Source of the DNA: Winogradskyella sp. KYW1333
GTDB lineage: Bacteria; Bacteroidota; Bacteroidia; Flavobacteriales; Flavobacteriaceae
Reading direction: 5' to 3'
Length of the DNA: 64,000 nt
Assembly: GCF_003335675.1 (NCBI RefSeq)
Contig: NZ_QPHL01000017.1
Coordinates: 496,001 to 560,000 of the forward strand
Shown here: positions 37,017-46,069 of the stretch, piece after piece
Layout of the letters: every line of letters begins with the position of its first letter
Position numbering within the stretch: position 1 is the stretch's first letter
Translations under genes and position numbers: made by a program
Notes under the pieces: model-generated
Seen by the model: only the letters and a program-made list of their open reading frames with translations
What the model was told of the DNA's origin: nothing
The model's database searches: none

Positions 37017-37445
37017 ATGAGTTATTCTATTCACCACAATTTTTTATTTCTTAAGGACATCGAATCAGTATATAATGCTATATCTCAGCCCGAGCATCTT
37101 GTCAAGTGGTGGCCATTAAAATGCAGTTGAATTCCAGAACTTGGAGAATTATACAATTATAACTTTACAGATAAGTATAACTGGTATGCCGAGGTTAGTT
37201 CATGCAAGAAAAATGATCACATTCATTTTAAAATGACGGAATCAGATGAAGATTGGAATCCAACAACATTTGGTTATAATTTAGAGGAAAAGGAAAATAG
37301 GACCTACATTAGATTTTTTCATAAAGATTGGTCTGAATGCAATGATCACTTTAAGCACTCGTCCTTTTGCTGGCCACTTCTATTAAAAGGTTTGAAAGAT
37401 TACTTAGAGAAAGGAATTGTTATTGCTTTTGAGAATAGAGCCTAA
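37017..37445 (+). pseudogene. SRPBCC/AHSA1-like domain gene interrupted by one in-frame TGA
   Basis: From ATG 37017 the frame reads a 142-codon SRPBCC (START-like) domain: IHHNFFLKDIESVYNAISQP, HLVKWWPLKCS, then TGA at 37128-37130 (codon 38), then IPELGELYNYNFTDKYNWYA through to WPLLLKGLKDYLEKG and TAA. The residue expected at the stop is Gly (CSGIPxxG is usual in relatives), so a single GGA-to-TGA change explains it. Everything else in the frame is intact. It could be a very recent pseudogene, a sequencing error, or a gene whose downstream part (from ATG 37233) is still made as a fragment. The 3' end overlaps the stop of the GT2 gene on the other strand. Confidence 0.85.
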
Positions 37446-38935
37446 ACTTTAGAACCTAAAGATTTAAAAAAGACATACCCAAACCCAATAAATAGCATCA
37501 GGTGAAATGGAAATAGTCCAAAGTCACCACCCTGATCACCAACAATAAAAGCGCTGTATAATCCAAATCCAAAATACAGCATTAGAAGACCTTCTATGAT
37601 GACGTGTGGAGATACTTTTTTACGTAGGTATTTATTGTTTTTCCAATTATCTTTAAACATTCTAATATTAAATTTAGGTGTGCGTACAAACTCACTCTTC
37701 TTGCCTGCATGACCTTCAAGTACTGCAATGGAATTATGCAATGAGAAGCCCATGGCAATAGAAAAGAAAGTGAAAAACATGCCTGTGTATCCAAAGAATT
37801 TCTTAAATCCACTACCATAAATATTTCTGTACATAAACCAATAGCAAACAAAAAAGATAATAGTACTCATTACAAAGAAACTCATAACGTAGAAGTAGTC
37901 TCTGAGATGAGCATATTCATTTTTAATGTAGAGCATAGGTATACTTAATACTGCTACCACAAAAATGCTTAAAAACATGGAACTGTTTAGTAAATGAAGA
38001 AGTCCGTGTATTTTAGTTTTGGTAGAAATATTTTTAGATTTAATTACGCGCCACAGCATTTTTCTGAAATTCTCTGCACCTCCTTTATTCCATCTAAACT
38101 GTTGAGAACGCGCGGCACTTATTACAATCGGTAATTCTGCAGGTGTTTCTACATCTTCTAAATACTTAAATTTCCACTTCTTAAGTTGTGCTCTATAACT
38201 TAAATCTAAATCTTCAGTCAATGTGTCTCCTTCCCAATTACCTGCATCTTCTATGCAGGTCTTTCTCCAAATACCAGCTGTTCCGTTGAAATTGATAAAG
38301 TGTCCTTTTGAGTTACGACCAACCTGTTCTAAGGTAAAATGTGCGTCTAATGCAAAGGCTTGGATTTTGGTTAACAAAGAATAATTTCTGTTAATGTGTC
38401 CCCAGCGCGTTTGTACTACGCCAATTTCTTCATCTTTAAAATAAGGAATGGTGCGTTTTAACCAGTTTGGTTGAGGTAAAAAGTCTGCATCAAATATTGC
38501 TATAAAGTCACCTTTGGCAATTTTTAACCCTTCCTTTAATGCGCCAGCTTTAAATCCAGTTCTATCAGTTCTGGTGATGTGTTTGATATCAAGTCCAGTA
38601 GATGCTAATTTTTCAACATGAGCTTTAGTAGTATGAATAGTTTCATCAGTAGAATCATCTAAAACCTGTATTTCTAATTTATTCTCAGGGTATTCTATGA
38701 GAGCAATGTTGTCTAGAAGACGTTCCATAACATACATCTCATTAAAAACCGGTAGTTGAATAGTTACATATGGAATTTCATTAGGATTATTCAGGTCAAA
38801 AGTTTCACATTCTTCACGTTTCTTTTTTGAACTTAAATAATTATAAAGCAAGTTGAGTTGTGCGAGTGCATACATAAAAATAAGCACTATTGCTATTGTG
38901 TAAACTACAATTATGAAATACTGAAGATAAATCAC
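37442..38935 (-). CDS. Membrane-bound GT2 glycosyltransferase (cellulose synthase/ceramide glucosyltransferase-like)
   Basis: A processive-type family 2 glycosyltransferase. One transmembrane helix at the N-terminus (VVYTIAIVLIFMYALAQL) precedes the cytoplasmic GT-A domain with VLDDSTDET (about residue 90), FDADFLP (about 149), NGTAGIWR, TEDLDLSYR (catalytic Asp and helix) and QQFRWNKG, the QxxRW motif of beta-glycan synthases. Four to five C-terminal transmembrane helices follow. 497 residues is the common size of this Bacteroidetes family, where the product is not established. The start codon overlaps the end of the upstream DPM1-like gene by 4 bases (ATGA), so the two GT2 enzymes are coupled. 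Confidence 0.87.
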   Translation of the reverse strand: MIYLQYFIIVVYTIAIVLIFMYALAQLNLLYNYLSSKKKREECETFDLNNPNEIPYVTIQLPVFNEMYVMERLLDNIALIEYPENKLEIQVLDDSTDETIHTTKAHVEKLASTGLDIKHITRTDRTGFKAGALKEGLKIAKGDFIAIFDADFLPQPNWLKRTIPYFKDEEIGVVQTRWGHINRNYSLLTKIQAFALDAHFTLEQVGRNSKGHFINFNGTAGIWRKTCIEDAGNWEGDTLTEDLDLSYRAQLKKWKFKYLEDVETPAELPIVISAARSQQFRWNKGGAENFRKMLWRVIKSKNISTKTKIHGLLHLLNSSMFLSIFVVAVLSIPMLYIKNEYAHLRDYFYVMSFFVMSTIIFFVCYWFMYRNIYGSGFKKFFGYTGMFFTFFSIAMGFSLHNSIAVLEGHAGKKSEFVRTPKFNIRMFKDNWKNNKYLRKKVSPHVIIEGLLMLYFGFGLYSAFIVGDQGGDFGLFPFHLMLFIGFGYVFFKSLGSKV

Positions 38936-39642
38936 CTGAAACTATATTTAAAAATCCACCAAAGGATTTTTACGCCTGCAAATATAGCACCTTTTATGGT
39001 ACCTGAAACTTTTGAGACACCTATTCTGTTTCTGTAATTGACAGGGATTTCTCTGTAGGTGAATTTTTGTTTGAGTGCTTTCAGTTGCATTTCTACTGTC
39101 CAACCATAAGTTTTATCCTCCATTTTAAGATCTAATAATTTAGAATACTTGATAGCACGAAATGGTCCTAAATCTGTAAAGGTTGATCTAAAAAATAAGC
39201 GCATTAAACTCGTTGCAAGCCAGTTGCCAAAAATTTGAGGTAAGGTCATTGATCCTTTTTCTCGTAGTTCTTTTACACGTGCACCAACTACAAAATCCAC
39301 ATTATCTTCTATAATCGGATTGACAATTTTTACTAGCTCTTCAGGATAATCACTATAATCCCCATCTAAAAAAACAATGATACCTGCTTTTTTTTCTTGT
39401 TGAGCAATGTAATCCATGCCTTTGAGACAAGCATAACCATACCCTTTTTGTGTTTCGACCAACACTGTGGCACCTGAACCTTTGGCATTCTTTTCTGTAT
39501 TGTCTGTAGAATTATTGCTTACTACAATAACTTCATCTACAATATCTGGGATATCGTTTATGACATGTTTAATAGAATCCTCTTCGTTAAAAGCAGGAAT
39601 TATAACTTTAATGATGGGCATTACCTCAATTTGAAGTTGCAA
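38932..39642 (-). CDS. GT2 glycosyltransferase, polyprenyl-phosphate sugar synthase-like (DPM1-like)
   Basis: Soluble or membrane-associated GT2 enzyme of 236 residues. It has the N-terminal IIPAFNEEDSIKHVI, VVSNNSTDNT, the metal-binding FLDGDYSDYPEEL (DxD near residue 94) and WTVEMQLKALKQK; the C-terminal IPVNYRNRIGVSKVSGT is typical of dolichol-phosphate mannose or glucose synthase relatives. No C-terminal membrane helices are present apart from one weak segment near the end. It probably charges a polyprenyl phosphate with hexose, or modifies a lipid. A 4-base overlap with the downstream cellulose synthase-like gene and a 12-base gap from the upstream ferredoxin-like gene suggest a single operon. 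Confidence 0.82.
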   Translation of the reverse strand: MQLQIEVMPIIKVIIPAFNEEDSIKHVINDIPDIVDEVIVVSNNSTDNTEKNAKGSGATVLVETQKGYGYACLKGMDYIAQQEKKAGIIVFLDGDYSDYPEELVKIVNPIIEDNVDFVVGARVKELREKGSMTLPQIFGNWLATSLMRLFFRSTFTDLGPFRAIKYSKLLDLKMEDKTYGWTVEMQLKALKQKFTYREIPVNYRNRIGVSKVSGTIKGAIFAGVKILWWIFKYSFR

Positions 39643-39654
39643 AAATACAACTTC

Positions 39655-41244
39655 TTAATTCTCATTTACCAATTTCCTCAAATCAACATCATTACCTAGA
39701 AGTATTTCATTAGGGTTAATTCGTCCTTTCATACTATCATTTTCTAATTTTAGGACACCCCTTGGACAAACCGCAGCACAAATGCCACAACCAACACAAC
39801 TTGAGCGCACAATATTTTCACCTTTTTGGGCATAATGTCTTACATCAATACCCATTTCGCAACTGTTTGAGCAATTTCCACAAGAAATACATTGGCCACC
39901 ATTGGTTGTTATTCTAAACTTTGAGAATAGGCGTTGCTGAAATCCTAGTACAGCAGCCATAGGACAACCAAAACGACACCAAGCTCTACTTCCTAAAATT
40001 GGGTAAAAACCTGTACCGATTACACCTGAGAAAATAGAACCAATATATATACCATAAGCTGATCTTAAGTTTCCGGATTTTATGTAAAAAAGTTGATCCG
40101 TTGTACCTGTGAAATGCATTATCAGAAGAAGAGTAATTACAAGAAAAAACCCAATAGCACCATATTTGGCATCCTTACCAAGTTCATTTCGTTTAAAAAT
40201 CATTACACCAGCGAAAATAATTGTCAAAAAGCCTATCACAAGTGAAATGAAAACACCTCTTGTTAACCAAAAATCATTACTCTTATAACCTAAATATGTA
40301 TAGATCATTGCAGTTGTCATAACAACTGAAAAGACAAGTACTAAGTGAATTAACCAACGTTCTAGTTTCCATGCTGACAATTTTTTTGAAGATAAATGCC
40401 TAAAAGAATCACCCGCTGTTTCAGCAAGACCTCCACAACCACAGACCCATGAGCAATACCACCGTTTCCCATATTTGTAAGTTAAAATGGGTGTAATTAC
40501 AAATATTGATAGAACACCGAATAATATAAGAGCTAATCCAGTATTACCATTAGATAAAAAGGCTTTTACAGACCATTCATCAAAAATATAATAGTTAAGT
40601 GGCCAGATGCTCTTAAGATCATAATATGGTAAATCATTATTCATTATATACATAAATTCCGGAATCAAAAAGGCAAAACCTAATTGAAAAAACATTACCG
40701 ATACAGTTCTAATTTGTTGATAACGATTATGTCTGTATTTTAAAATGAACTTATAACCAAAAGCTAAAATTGCAATTGTGTAAAGTGTACCATAAACAAA
40801 CCATTGGCTTGCATTTCTGCCACTTAACAATTGACTAAGAGGGTCAAATAAACTGATTAAGCCTGTATTCGCCACACCATCTTTTCCTAGTCCTAAATAT
40901 TGAGGATAGAAATAAAGAACAATATAAAAGGCAGTAAGAATAATCCCTACCGACCAGCCCCAAAATCCTCTTGAAGAAATTGATTTGAACCATACTCCAT
41001 CATTTTTTATGCCTTCTAATTTGTTTAAATAGGCTTCCCTAGAATAAAAAATCGTTCCAATTACAATTAGACCCAAAGCAAATGTTAGAAATAATCCTTT
41101 GTTTGGAAAACTTGTATTGAATAGAGCAAGAGTTAAAATAAATAGACCAATTAGTCCTAAACCTAGAGCTATTTTCTGTTTGGTTGTAATGTTTAAAGCA
41201 TCTGGTGTTGCCAATGACATGCTATGATTTAATTTATTACTCAT
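39655..41244 (-). CDS. Polytopic membrane protein with 4Fe-4S clusters (NapH/NosR/CcoG-like)
   Basis: Membrane electron carrier of 529 residues. About ten hydrophobic segments surround two Cys-rich loops characteristic of the NapH/NosR group (CSWVCGCGG near residue 268 and CRFGCPMAAV near 418). The C-terminal soluble part has two classic 4Fe-4S motifs, CISCGNCSNSCEMGI and CVGCGICAAVCPRGV. In the family such proteins pass electrons between quinol or flavin and periplasmic or cytoplasmic partners. Only 2 bases separate it from the upstream FAD oxidoreductase gene, its likely electron-donating partner. The physiological acceptor is not visible here. Confidence 0.85.
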   Translation of the reverse strand: MSNKLNHSMSLATPDALNITTKQKIALGLGLIGLFILTLALFNTSFPNKGLFLTFALGLIVIGTIFYSREAYLNKLEGIKNDGVWFKSISSRGFWGWSVGIILTAFYIVLYFYPQYLGLGKDGVANTGLISLFDPLSQLLSGRNASQWFVYGTLYTIAILAFGYKFILKYRHNRYQQIRTVSVMFFQLGFAFLIPEFMYIMNNDLPYYDLKSIWPLNYYIFDEWSVKAFLSNGNTGLALILFGVLSIFVITPILTYKYGKRWYCSWVCGCGGLAETAGDSFRHLSSKKLSAWKLERWLIHLVLVFSVVMTTAMIYTYLGYKSNDFWLTRGVFISLVIGFLTIIFAGVMIFKRNELGKDAKYGAIGFFLVITLLLIMHFTGTTDQLFYIKSGNLRSAYGIYIGSIFSGVIGTGFYPILGSRAWCRFGCPMAAVLGFQQRLFSKFRITTNGGQCISCGNCSNSCEMGIDVRHYAQKGENIVRSSCVGCGICAAVCPRGVLKLENDSMKGRINPNEILLGNDVDLRKLVNEN

Positions 41245-41246
41245 TA

Positions 41247-42551
41247 CTAGGCAGTTTGTAGTTGATTGTTATAGGATTGAATTATTTGTTTTTCAAATCT
41301 TGAATAAAACTCAGGATCAAAATTTGCTTCAGCAAGATGATTAATTACATAATCAACATCTCTTTTTTCGGTAAGCCACGTGTCAAATGTTTCATGTCGC
41401 ATCCTAATTCCAAAGGTGTTGATGCCTAGAAATTTATTTGTGTTCTTATCATAAGCTACTGTTATGCATTTAGTGTCATCTTCGTGTTTCCAATGAAAAT
41501 GGGCTTCATTCTCAGGTCTGCCTTTTTTGCCATGTACCCAGCCATAGGTTTGGTATTCTATATCTAAAAATTTAGCCGAGTTAAACCAGTGTCCTGGATT
41601 GTACTTTATGCGATTGCCACAAATAGTTTGTGCAAGTACTTCACCCATCATTCGACCAGTATACCAAACCGCTTCAATTGGCCTTCTATTTCCTATGGCT
41701 TCGTGTTGCTCCGCACAATCTCCTATAGCGTAAACGTTGGGAATATTTGTTTCTAAATATCGATTTACTTTAACGCCTCGACCAGTTTCAATTTCAGAAT
41801 CCTTTATAAAATCTATATTAGGAGAAACTCCAGCAGTTAACCCAACTACATCGCATTCAATTTCTTCTCCAGTTTCTTCGATGATTACAGATATAACTTT
41901 ACCGTTTTCATCAGATTTAATTTCCTTAAGGTTTGTAGATAAACGTAAATCAATATGATGATTTCTTATGTGTCTATTAATTATTCCACTTTCGCCTTCA
42001 GGTAATACACCATTCCAAAAGCTAGACTCTCTAACAAGAAATGTGACAGGGATTCTACGACTATTTAACATTTCTGCAAGTTCAATACCAATTAAACCAC
42101 CACCAACAATTACAGCACGTTTACACTCTTTATTATTAGGAGCAAATTTTTCAAGATTTTCTAAATCCTGTTTGTGGTACATTCCCATAACACCTTCCAA
42201 ATCTTGTCCTGGCCACCCAAATTTATTTGGTTTGCTTCCAGTTGCAATTACAAGTTTGTCATAGTTCAATGTTTCACCATGAGAAAAATGAAGAACTTTA
42301 GAGTTAGTGTCAATGAATTCTACAAAACCTTGTTTAAGATCAATACGATTTTTATCCCAAAACCAATCCTCGTAAGGTTGGGTATGTTCAAATTTCATAT
42401 GTCCCATATAAACATACATCAAAGCAGTACGTGAGAAAAAATATTCTGCTTCTGCTGAGATAATGGTAATTTTTTTATCCGATAGTTTTCTGATGTGTCT
42501 TGCAAGTGTAACACCAGATATACCATTGCCGATTATTACGACGTGTTCCAT
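41247..42551 (-). CDS. FAD-dependent pyridine nucleotide oxidoreductase
   Basis: Flavoprotein with two dinucleotide-binding motifs: VVIIGNGISGVTLARH directly after the start (FAD) and AVIVGGGLIGIELAEML near residue 155 (NAD(P)H). The FAD-closing motif NVYAIGDCAEQ is near residue 278. The frame extends upstream to a TTG at 42578, but the ATG at 42551 puts the Rossmann motif at the N-terminus as expected, so I chose it (434 residues). It resembles the nitrite/rubredoxin reductase branch. A 2-base gap to the membrane 4Fe-4S protein gene predicts a NAD(P)H-to-ferredoxin-type membrane electron conduit. The region past residue 330 (FGIRMRHETFDTWL) is a family-specific tail. Confidence 0.87.
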   Translation of the reverse strand: MEHVVIIGNGISGVTLARHIRKLSDKKITIISAEAEYFFSRTALMYVYMGHMKFEHTQPYEDWFWDKNRIDLKQGFVEFIDTNSKVLHFSHGETLNYDKLVIATGSKPNKFGWPGQDLEGVMGMYHKQDLENLEKFAPNNKECKRAVIVGGGLIGIELAEMLNSRRIPVTFLVRESSFWNGVLPEGESGIINRHIRNHHIDLRLSTNLKEIKSDENGKVISVIIEETGEEIECDVVGLTAGVSPNIDFIKDSEIETGRGVKVNRYLETNIPNVYAIGDCAEQHEAIGNRRPIEAVWYTGRMMGEVLAQTICGNRIKYNPGHWFNSAKFLDIEYQTYGWVHGKKGRPENEAHFHWKHEDDTKCITVAYDKNTNKFLGINTFGIRMRHETFDTWLTEKRDVDYVINHLAEANFDPEFYSRFEKQIIQSYNNQLQTA

Positions 42552-42650
42552 ATTGAAATTGATTGTTAGTATAGACAATAGGTCGAAGGTTTTGTTAAAA
42601 CCTTAACAGCCATAGTTGAATTTCTTTAAATTTAGGCATTATTTAGTTTT

Positions 42651-43667
42651 ATGAAACATTTAATTTCTTTGATTTTTTCCATTTTAATATTTGGCTGTGC
42701 AGCTAGTGTTTATAAATCTGAGAAAATAAATGGCGTAAGTTTTGTGGCTATGAATACAGCTGTAGATAGCACTAATATAGTACCGGTAGTTGAGGTAAAT
42801 GCTAATTATGCTGCTGTTATGCCATTTGGATTTATAAGAGATTTAGATCAACCTAAGGTTATACATAATACGGATAGACAATGGTATGGTGAAACTAGGG
42901 CAGGAGCAAAGCAATACATATACGAATTACAGAAGAAAAATATTTCCATTATGATAAAACCTCAAATATGGGTTAGTCGTGGAAAATTTACTGGAGAAAT
43001 AATGATGCAATCTGAAACCTCTTGGAAAGAACTAGAGGATTCATACAGTAATTTTTTAATGGAATATGCAGAACTTGCTGAAGAAGTAAATGCAGAAATT
43101 CTTTGTGTTGGTACCGAACTAGAACTGTTTACAAAATACAGACCTGAATATTGGTACTCGCTAATAGAAAAGATTAGGTCAGTCTACAAGGGTAAGTTAA
43201 CTTATGCTGCCAATTGGAATGAATATAGAAAAACACCTTTTTGGGATAAATTGGATTTTATTGGTATTGATGCCTATTTTCCAGTAAGTGATCATAAGAC
43301 TCCGAGTTTTGAAGATTGTTTGGCTGGATGGCAAAAACATAAATTTGAAATATTAAAATTATCAAGTACCTATAAAAAGAAAGTACTTTTTACTGAGTAT
43401 GGTTATCGCAGTGTAGATTATGCAGGTGAAAAACCTTGGGATTATTCTAATAGGGAAGGGTCTGTAAATCTTGAAGCTCAAGTAAATACCACAAAAGCGC
43501 TATTTGAAACATTTTGGTATGAAGACTGGTTTGCTGGAGGATTTGTTTGGAAATGGTTTCATATTCACAATAAAGTCGGTGGTCCAGATAATAATATGTT
43601 TACACCACAGAATAAACCAGCCCAGGAGGTTATAAGAGTTCAATACGGATATTCAAACAACTATTAA
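42651..43667 (+). CDS. GH113-like glycoside hydrolase lipoprotein
   Basis: Predicted outer-membrane or periplasmic lipoprotein (lipobox IFGCA, Cys16) with a family 113-type TIM barrel, the family of beta-1,4-mannanases. The acid/base should be Glu in LCVGTELELF (about residue 163) and the nucleophile Glu in VLFTEYGYRS (about 250). ANWNEYRKTPFWDKLDFIGI and the C-terminal GGFVWKWFHIHN complete the barrel landmarks. The 338-residue length is right. It is followed with no gap by a phosphatase gene (TAA then ATG directly). Both genes converge on the arsenosugar operon. Mannan specificity is inferred from the family, not shown. Confidence 0.85.
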   Translation: MKHLISLIFSILIFGCAASVYKSEKINGVSFVAMNTAVDSTNIVPVVEVNANYAAVMPFGFIRDLDQPKVIHNTDRQWYGETRAGAKQYIYELQKKNISIMIKPQIWVSRGKFTGEIMMQSETSWKELEDSYSNFLMEYAELAEEVNAEILCVGTELELFTKYRPEYWYSLIEKIRSVYKGKLTYAANWNEYRKTPFWDKLDFIGIDAYFPVSDHKTPSFEDCLAGWQKHKFEILKLSSTYKKKVLFTEYGYRSVDYAGEKPWDYSNREGSVNLEAQVNTTKALFETFWYEDWFAGGFVWKWFHIHNKVGGPDNNMFTPQNKPAQEVIRVQYGYSNNY

Positions 43668-44396
43668 ATGCGAAACTTAGTTATTGGAGATATTCACGGT
43701 GGTTTAAAGGCCCTTGTTCAGTTATTAGAACAATTGAAAGTTAAATCAGGAGATAAACTTGTTTTTCTTGGTGATTATGTTGATGGCTGGAGCGAATCTG
43801 CACAAGTTATTCAGTATCTTATTGAGTTGTCTAATGCTGTAGAGTGTGTTTTTATTAAGGGTAATCACGATGTTTGGTGTGAAGATTGGCTCAGGGAAGG
43901 ATTGGCAAATCCAGTGTGGTTAGCTCATGGTGGTAAAGAAACTGTTGAAAGTTATTCTGAATTTACGTATGAAGAAAAAAAGCAACATCTACAGTTCTTT
44001 CAAGCTATGGAACTTTTTCATTTAGACAAGGCAAATAGATTATATGTACATGCTGGGTTTACATCTATGCATGGCGTACAACGAGAATATGAAATAAGAA
44101 ATTTTTACTTTGATAGAACCCTATGGGAAATGGCTTTAACAATGGATAAACGTATTTCTAAAACATCTGACAGATATCCTCAGAGATTAACCCATTACTC
44201 GGAAATTTATATTGGCCATACTCCAACATTGAATTATCATAAGCATGAACCTATGAATGCTGTTAATGTGTGGAATGTTGATACAGGTGCCGCTTTTACA
44301 GGGAGGCTTTCAGCTATGAATGTTGATACAAAAGAAGTCTTTCAAAGTGATCCTGTTACTTATTTGTATCCTAAAGAGCGAGGCAGAAATAAGTAA
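43668..44396 (+). CDS. Calcineurin-like metallophosphoesterase (PP2A-like serine/threonine phosphatase)
   Basis: A 242-residue cytoplasmic phosphatase with the complete motif set of the PPP/ApaH-like group: GDIHGG at residues 7-12, GDYVDGW (35-41), KGNHDVW (65-71), HAGF (about 126-129) and GHTPTLNYH (about 185). Two metal ions bind through these residues. Substrates may be phosphoproteins or dinucleoside polyphosphates, which the sequence does not decide. It begins on the base directly after the GH113 stop codon and ends on the base directly before the stop of the convergent arsenosugar glycosyltransferase gene, so no intergenic DNA exists on either side. Confidence 0.9.
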   Translation: MRNLVIGDIHGGLKALVQLLEQLKVKSGDKLVFLGDYVDGWSESAQVIQYLIELSNAVECVFIKGNHDVWCEDWLREGLANPVWLAHGGKETVESYSEFTYEEKKQHLQFFQAMELFHLDKANRLYVHAGFTSMHGVQREYEIRNFYFDRTLWEMALTMDKRISKTSDRYPQRLTHYSEIYIGHTPTLNYHKHEPMNAVNVWNVDTGAAFTGRLSAMNVDTKEVFQSDPVTYLYPKERGRNK

Positions 44397-45089
44397 TTAT
44401 TTTACATGATTTTTGTAATAGTGATAGATGTCATTGGCATCAGCACCCAACCAACGTTTTACATAAATGGTCCAGAAGTGATATTGTAATTTCCAAATGC
44501 CAACTTTTTTGTATTGTCTTGCTGAGGTTCTTATTTTACTATTTATAACTACAAATTGTTTTCGGGCATATAGTTCATTAATTAAAATATTGTCCTCATA
44601 AATAAGGTAATCTTCATCATAGCCACCAATATCTTTGAATAGTTCTCGTGTTATAAATTGACTTTGATCGCCTCCACGACATGGTCTCCAATTAAATTGT
44701 GTGAGCCAACTGGCAAGTCTTAACCACCAATGATTACTATCAAACTGCATTCTAAAGCAACCAGCCTTATTTTCTTTAGAAATATCATCTAAAATTAAAA
44801 TATCGAAATTCTTTGGAGGTAAAGCATCAGCATGAAGAAAATATAAGACCTCACCATTCGAAGCTTTAGCACCCAAATTCATTTGTTTTGCTCTTCCTTT
44901 TTCTGAGTTTAAAAGTTGAACATCAGCAAAGCAAGCAACAATATCCTTTGTTTTGTCCGTACTGCCACCATCTACTACAATTATATCTGAAATATTGGAG
45001 CTATTTGAATTGGCATCGATATGATGCAATAGTTTCCCGATGAATTTTTCCTCATTAAGAACAGGAATAACAATTGAAATCTTACTCAT
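44397..45089 (-). CDS. Arsenosugar biosynthesis glycosyltransferase, TIGR04283 type
   Basis: A family 2 glycosyltransferase of 230 residues: ISIVIPVLNEEKFI at the N-terminus, IIVVDGGSTDKTKDI, then LLNSEKGRAKQMNLGAKAS and FLHADALPPKNF (metal-binding Asp). GRAxQMNxGA plus HADxxxP is the signature of the TIGR04283 group, found with radical SAM ArsS genes. It is the last gene of the eight-gene minus-strand operon, and its ATG overlaps the end of the DUF547 gene by 8 bases (ATGAGTAA). It probably adds a sugar or aglycone-related group to the arsenic-containing ribose; the acceptor is inferred. Confidence 0.88.
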   Translation of the reverse strand: MSKISIVIPVLNEEKFIGKLLHHIDANSNSSNISDIIVVDGGSTDKTKDIVACFADVQLLNSEKGRAKQMNLGAKASNGEVLYFLHADALPPKNFDILILDDISKENKAGCFRMQFDSNHWWLRLASWLTQFNWRPCRGGDQSQFITRELFKDIGGYDEDYLIYEDNILINELYARKQFVVINSKIRTSARQYKKVGIWKLQYHFWTIYVKRWLGADANDIYHYYKNHVK

Positions 45090-46059
45090 TCAAGTCCCAA
45101 TTATAGTCCTTGAAACTTTTACTTGCAGTGTCAGAAATCTGAACTTCAGAATACAAATTCAGAAAATCAATTAGGTTTCTGTATTGTTTGAAATCTTTAG
45201 CAAACCACTTAAATATTTTGGAGAGTCTAATTCTGTTAGTAGAAATTTCGTTCTTAGATGAATCACTAAGAAATTCTTTGGTTGAATTTGTCAGTAACGT
45301 TTCAAGGTTTGAAGCTGTGAAGGCTTCATTTTGAAGTTTGGGGCAAGATTCTGAAGCACAGACAATGGCAAAGTGGATTCTAGGTTCATTCATCTTACGC
45401 AATATTTTGTGTTCAATATCATTGAGATTTAAACACTTATCACCAAATTTCCATAATCGCTGGTCCCATGGATCTTTTATGTCCTTAATGCTTTTGATAG
45501 GATAATTACGTAGAATCAAGTCGACAGTTAAGGCATTATAGGCGTTGATCCAAAAGGCTAATTTTTCTTCCTGGGAATAATCATTAATTTTAGAAAAACC
45601 CATTTTTAGCATCTTTATATAAACTGCTAAACCTTTTGCGTCTTTTTGAAATCCTTTGTAATTAACAGAACCATCTTCTGTTACATATTTTTTTAATAGG
45701 GCCTCCCAGATTTCATGGTTTTCATAAAATCGTTTCGAAATATTTTGATGAAAACTTAGATCATTAATAGAATCATTTTGTTTTTCTTTCATAAGTTCCT
45801 TTGCCTCATCTAAACTTTCGGCTTCAGCTATTGTAGTTCCTTTATCATCAGTAACCTCAATCATTTCAAATATTTCGCCTTCTTCTGGTATTGGAGGAGG
45901 AGGTGGAGGAGGTGGCATCGTTGCATCAGGTACCTTCGTAATAATCAATGAATCTATCACAGCTTTATCTTGTGAAGTATTCTTAACAACTTCTTTTTTT
46001 GTACCACAGGAAAACAAACCTAGTGCAACAAAAAGGATTAAAGTTCTAATAAGTGTCAT
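45082..46059 (-). CDS. DUF547 domain lipoprotein in the arsenosugar operon
   Basis: Probable lipoprotein. I chose the ATG at 46059, because it gives a perfect signal peptide (TLIRTLILFVALGLFSC, lipobox FSC) and a 10-base gap after the ArsM stop; an open frame runs upstream to 46110 inside arsM. After a low-complexity segment with eight consecutive prolines (DNA 45893-45916, ATMPPPPPPPPIPEEGE) comes the DUF547 domain: KLAFWINAYNALTVDLIL, then IKDPWDQRLWKFGDKCLNLN and IHFAIVCASESCPKLQ, with conserved Asn and Cys. The function of DUF547 is not known; some relatives resemble peptidases or transglutaminase-like folds. Its place between ArsM and the last glycosyltransferase suggests an envelope role for arsenosugar handling. 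Confidence 0.85.
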   Translation of the reverse strand: MTLIRTLILFVALGLFSCGTKKEVVKNTSQDKAVIDSLIITKVPDATMPPPPPPPPIPEEGEIFEMIEVTDDKGTTIAEAESLDEAKELMKEKQNDSINDLSFHQNISKRFYENHEIWEALLKKYVTEDGSVNYKGFQKDAKGLAVYIKMLKMGFSKINDYSQEEKLAFWINAYNALTVDLILRNYPIKSIKDIKDPWDQRLWKFGDKCLNLNDIEHKILRKMNEPRIHFAIVCASESCPKLQNEAFTASNLETLLTNSTKEFLSDSSKNEISTNRIRLSKIFKWFAKDFKQYRNLIDFLNLYSEVQISDTASKSFKDYNWDLNE

Positions 46060-46069
46060 GCCATTTTGT

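Noticed and set aside
37128-37130. TGA as a selenocysteine codon in the SRPBCC gene
   Set aside because: Gly, not Cys, is expected there, no selenocysteine insertion hairpin was recognised just downstream, and ArsS in the same window uses Cys rather than Sec.
42552-42578. TTG at 42578 as the start of the FAD oxidoreductase gene
   Set aside because: The ATG at 42551 puts the FAD-binding motif at the N-terminus as in relatives; the extra nine residues have no support.
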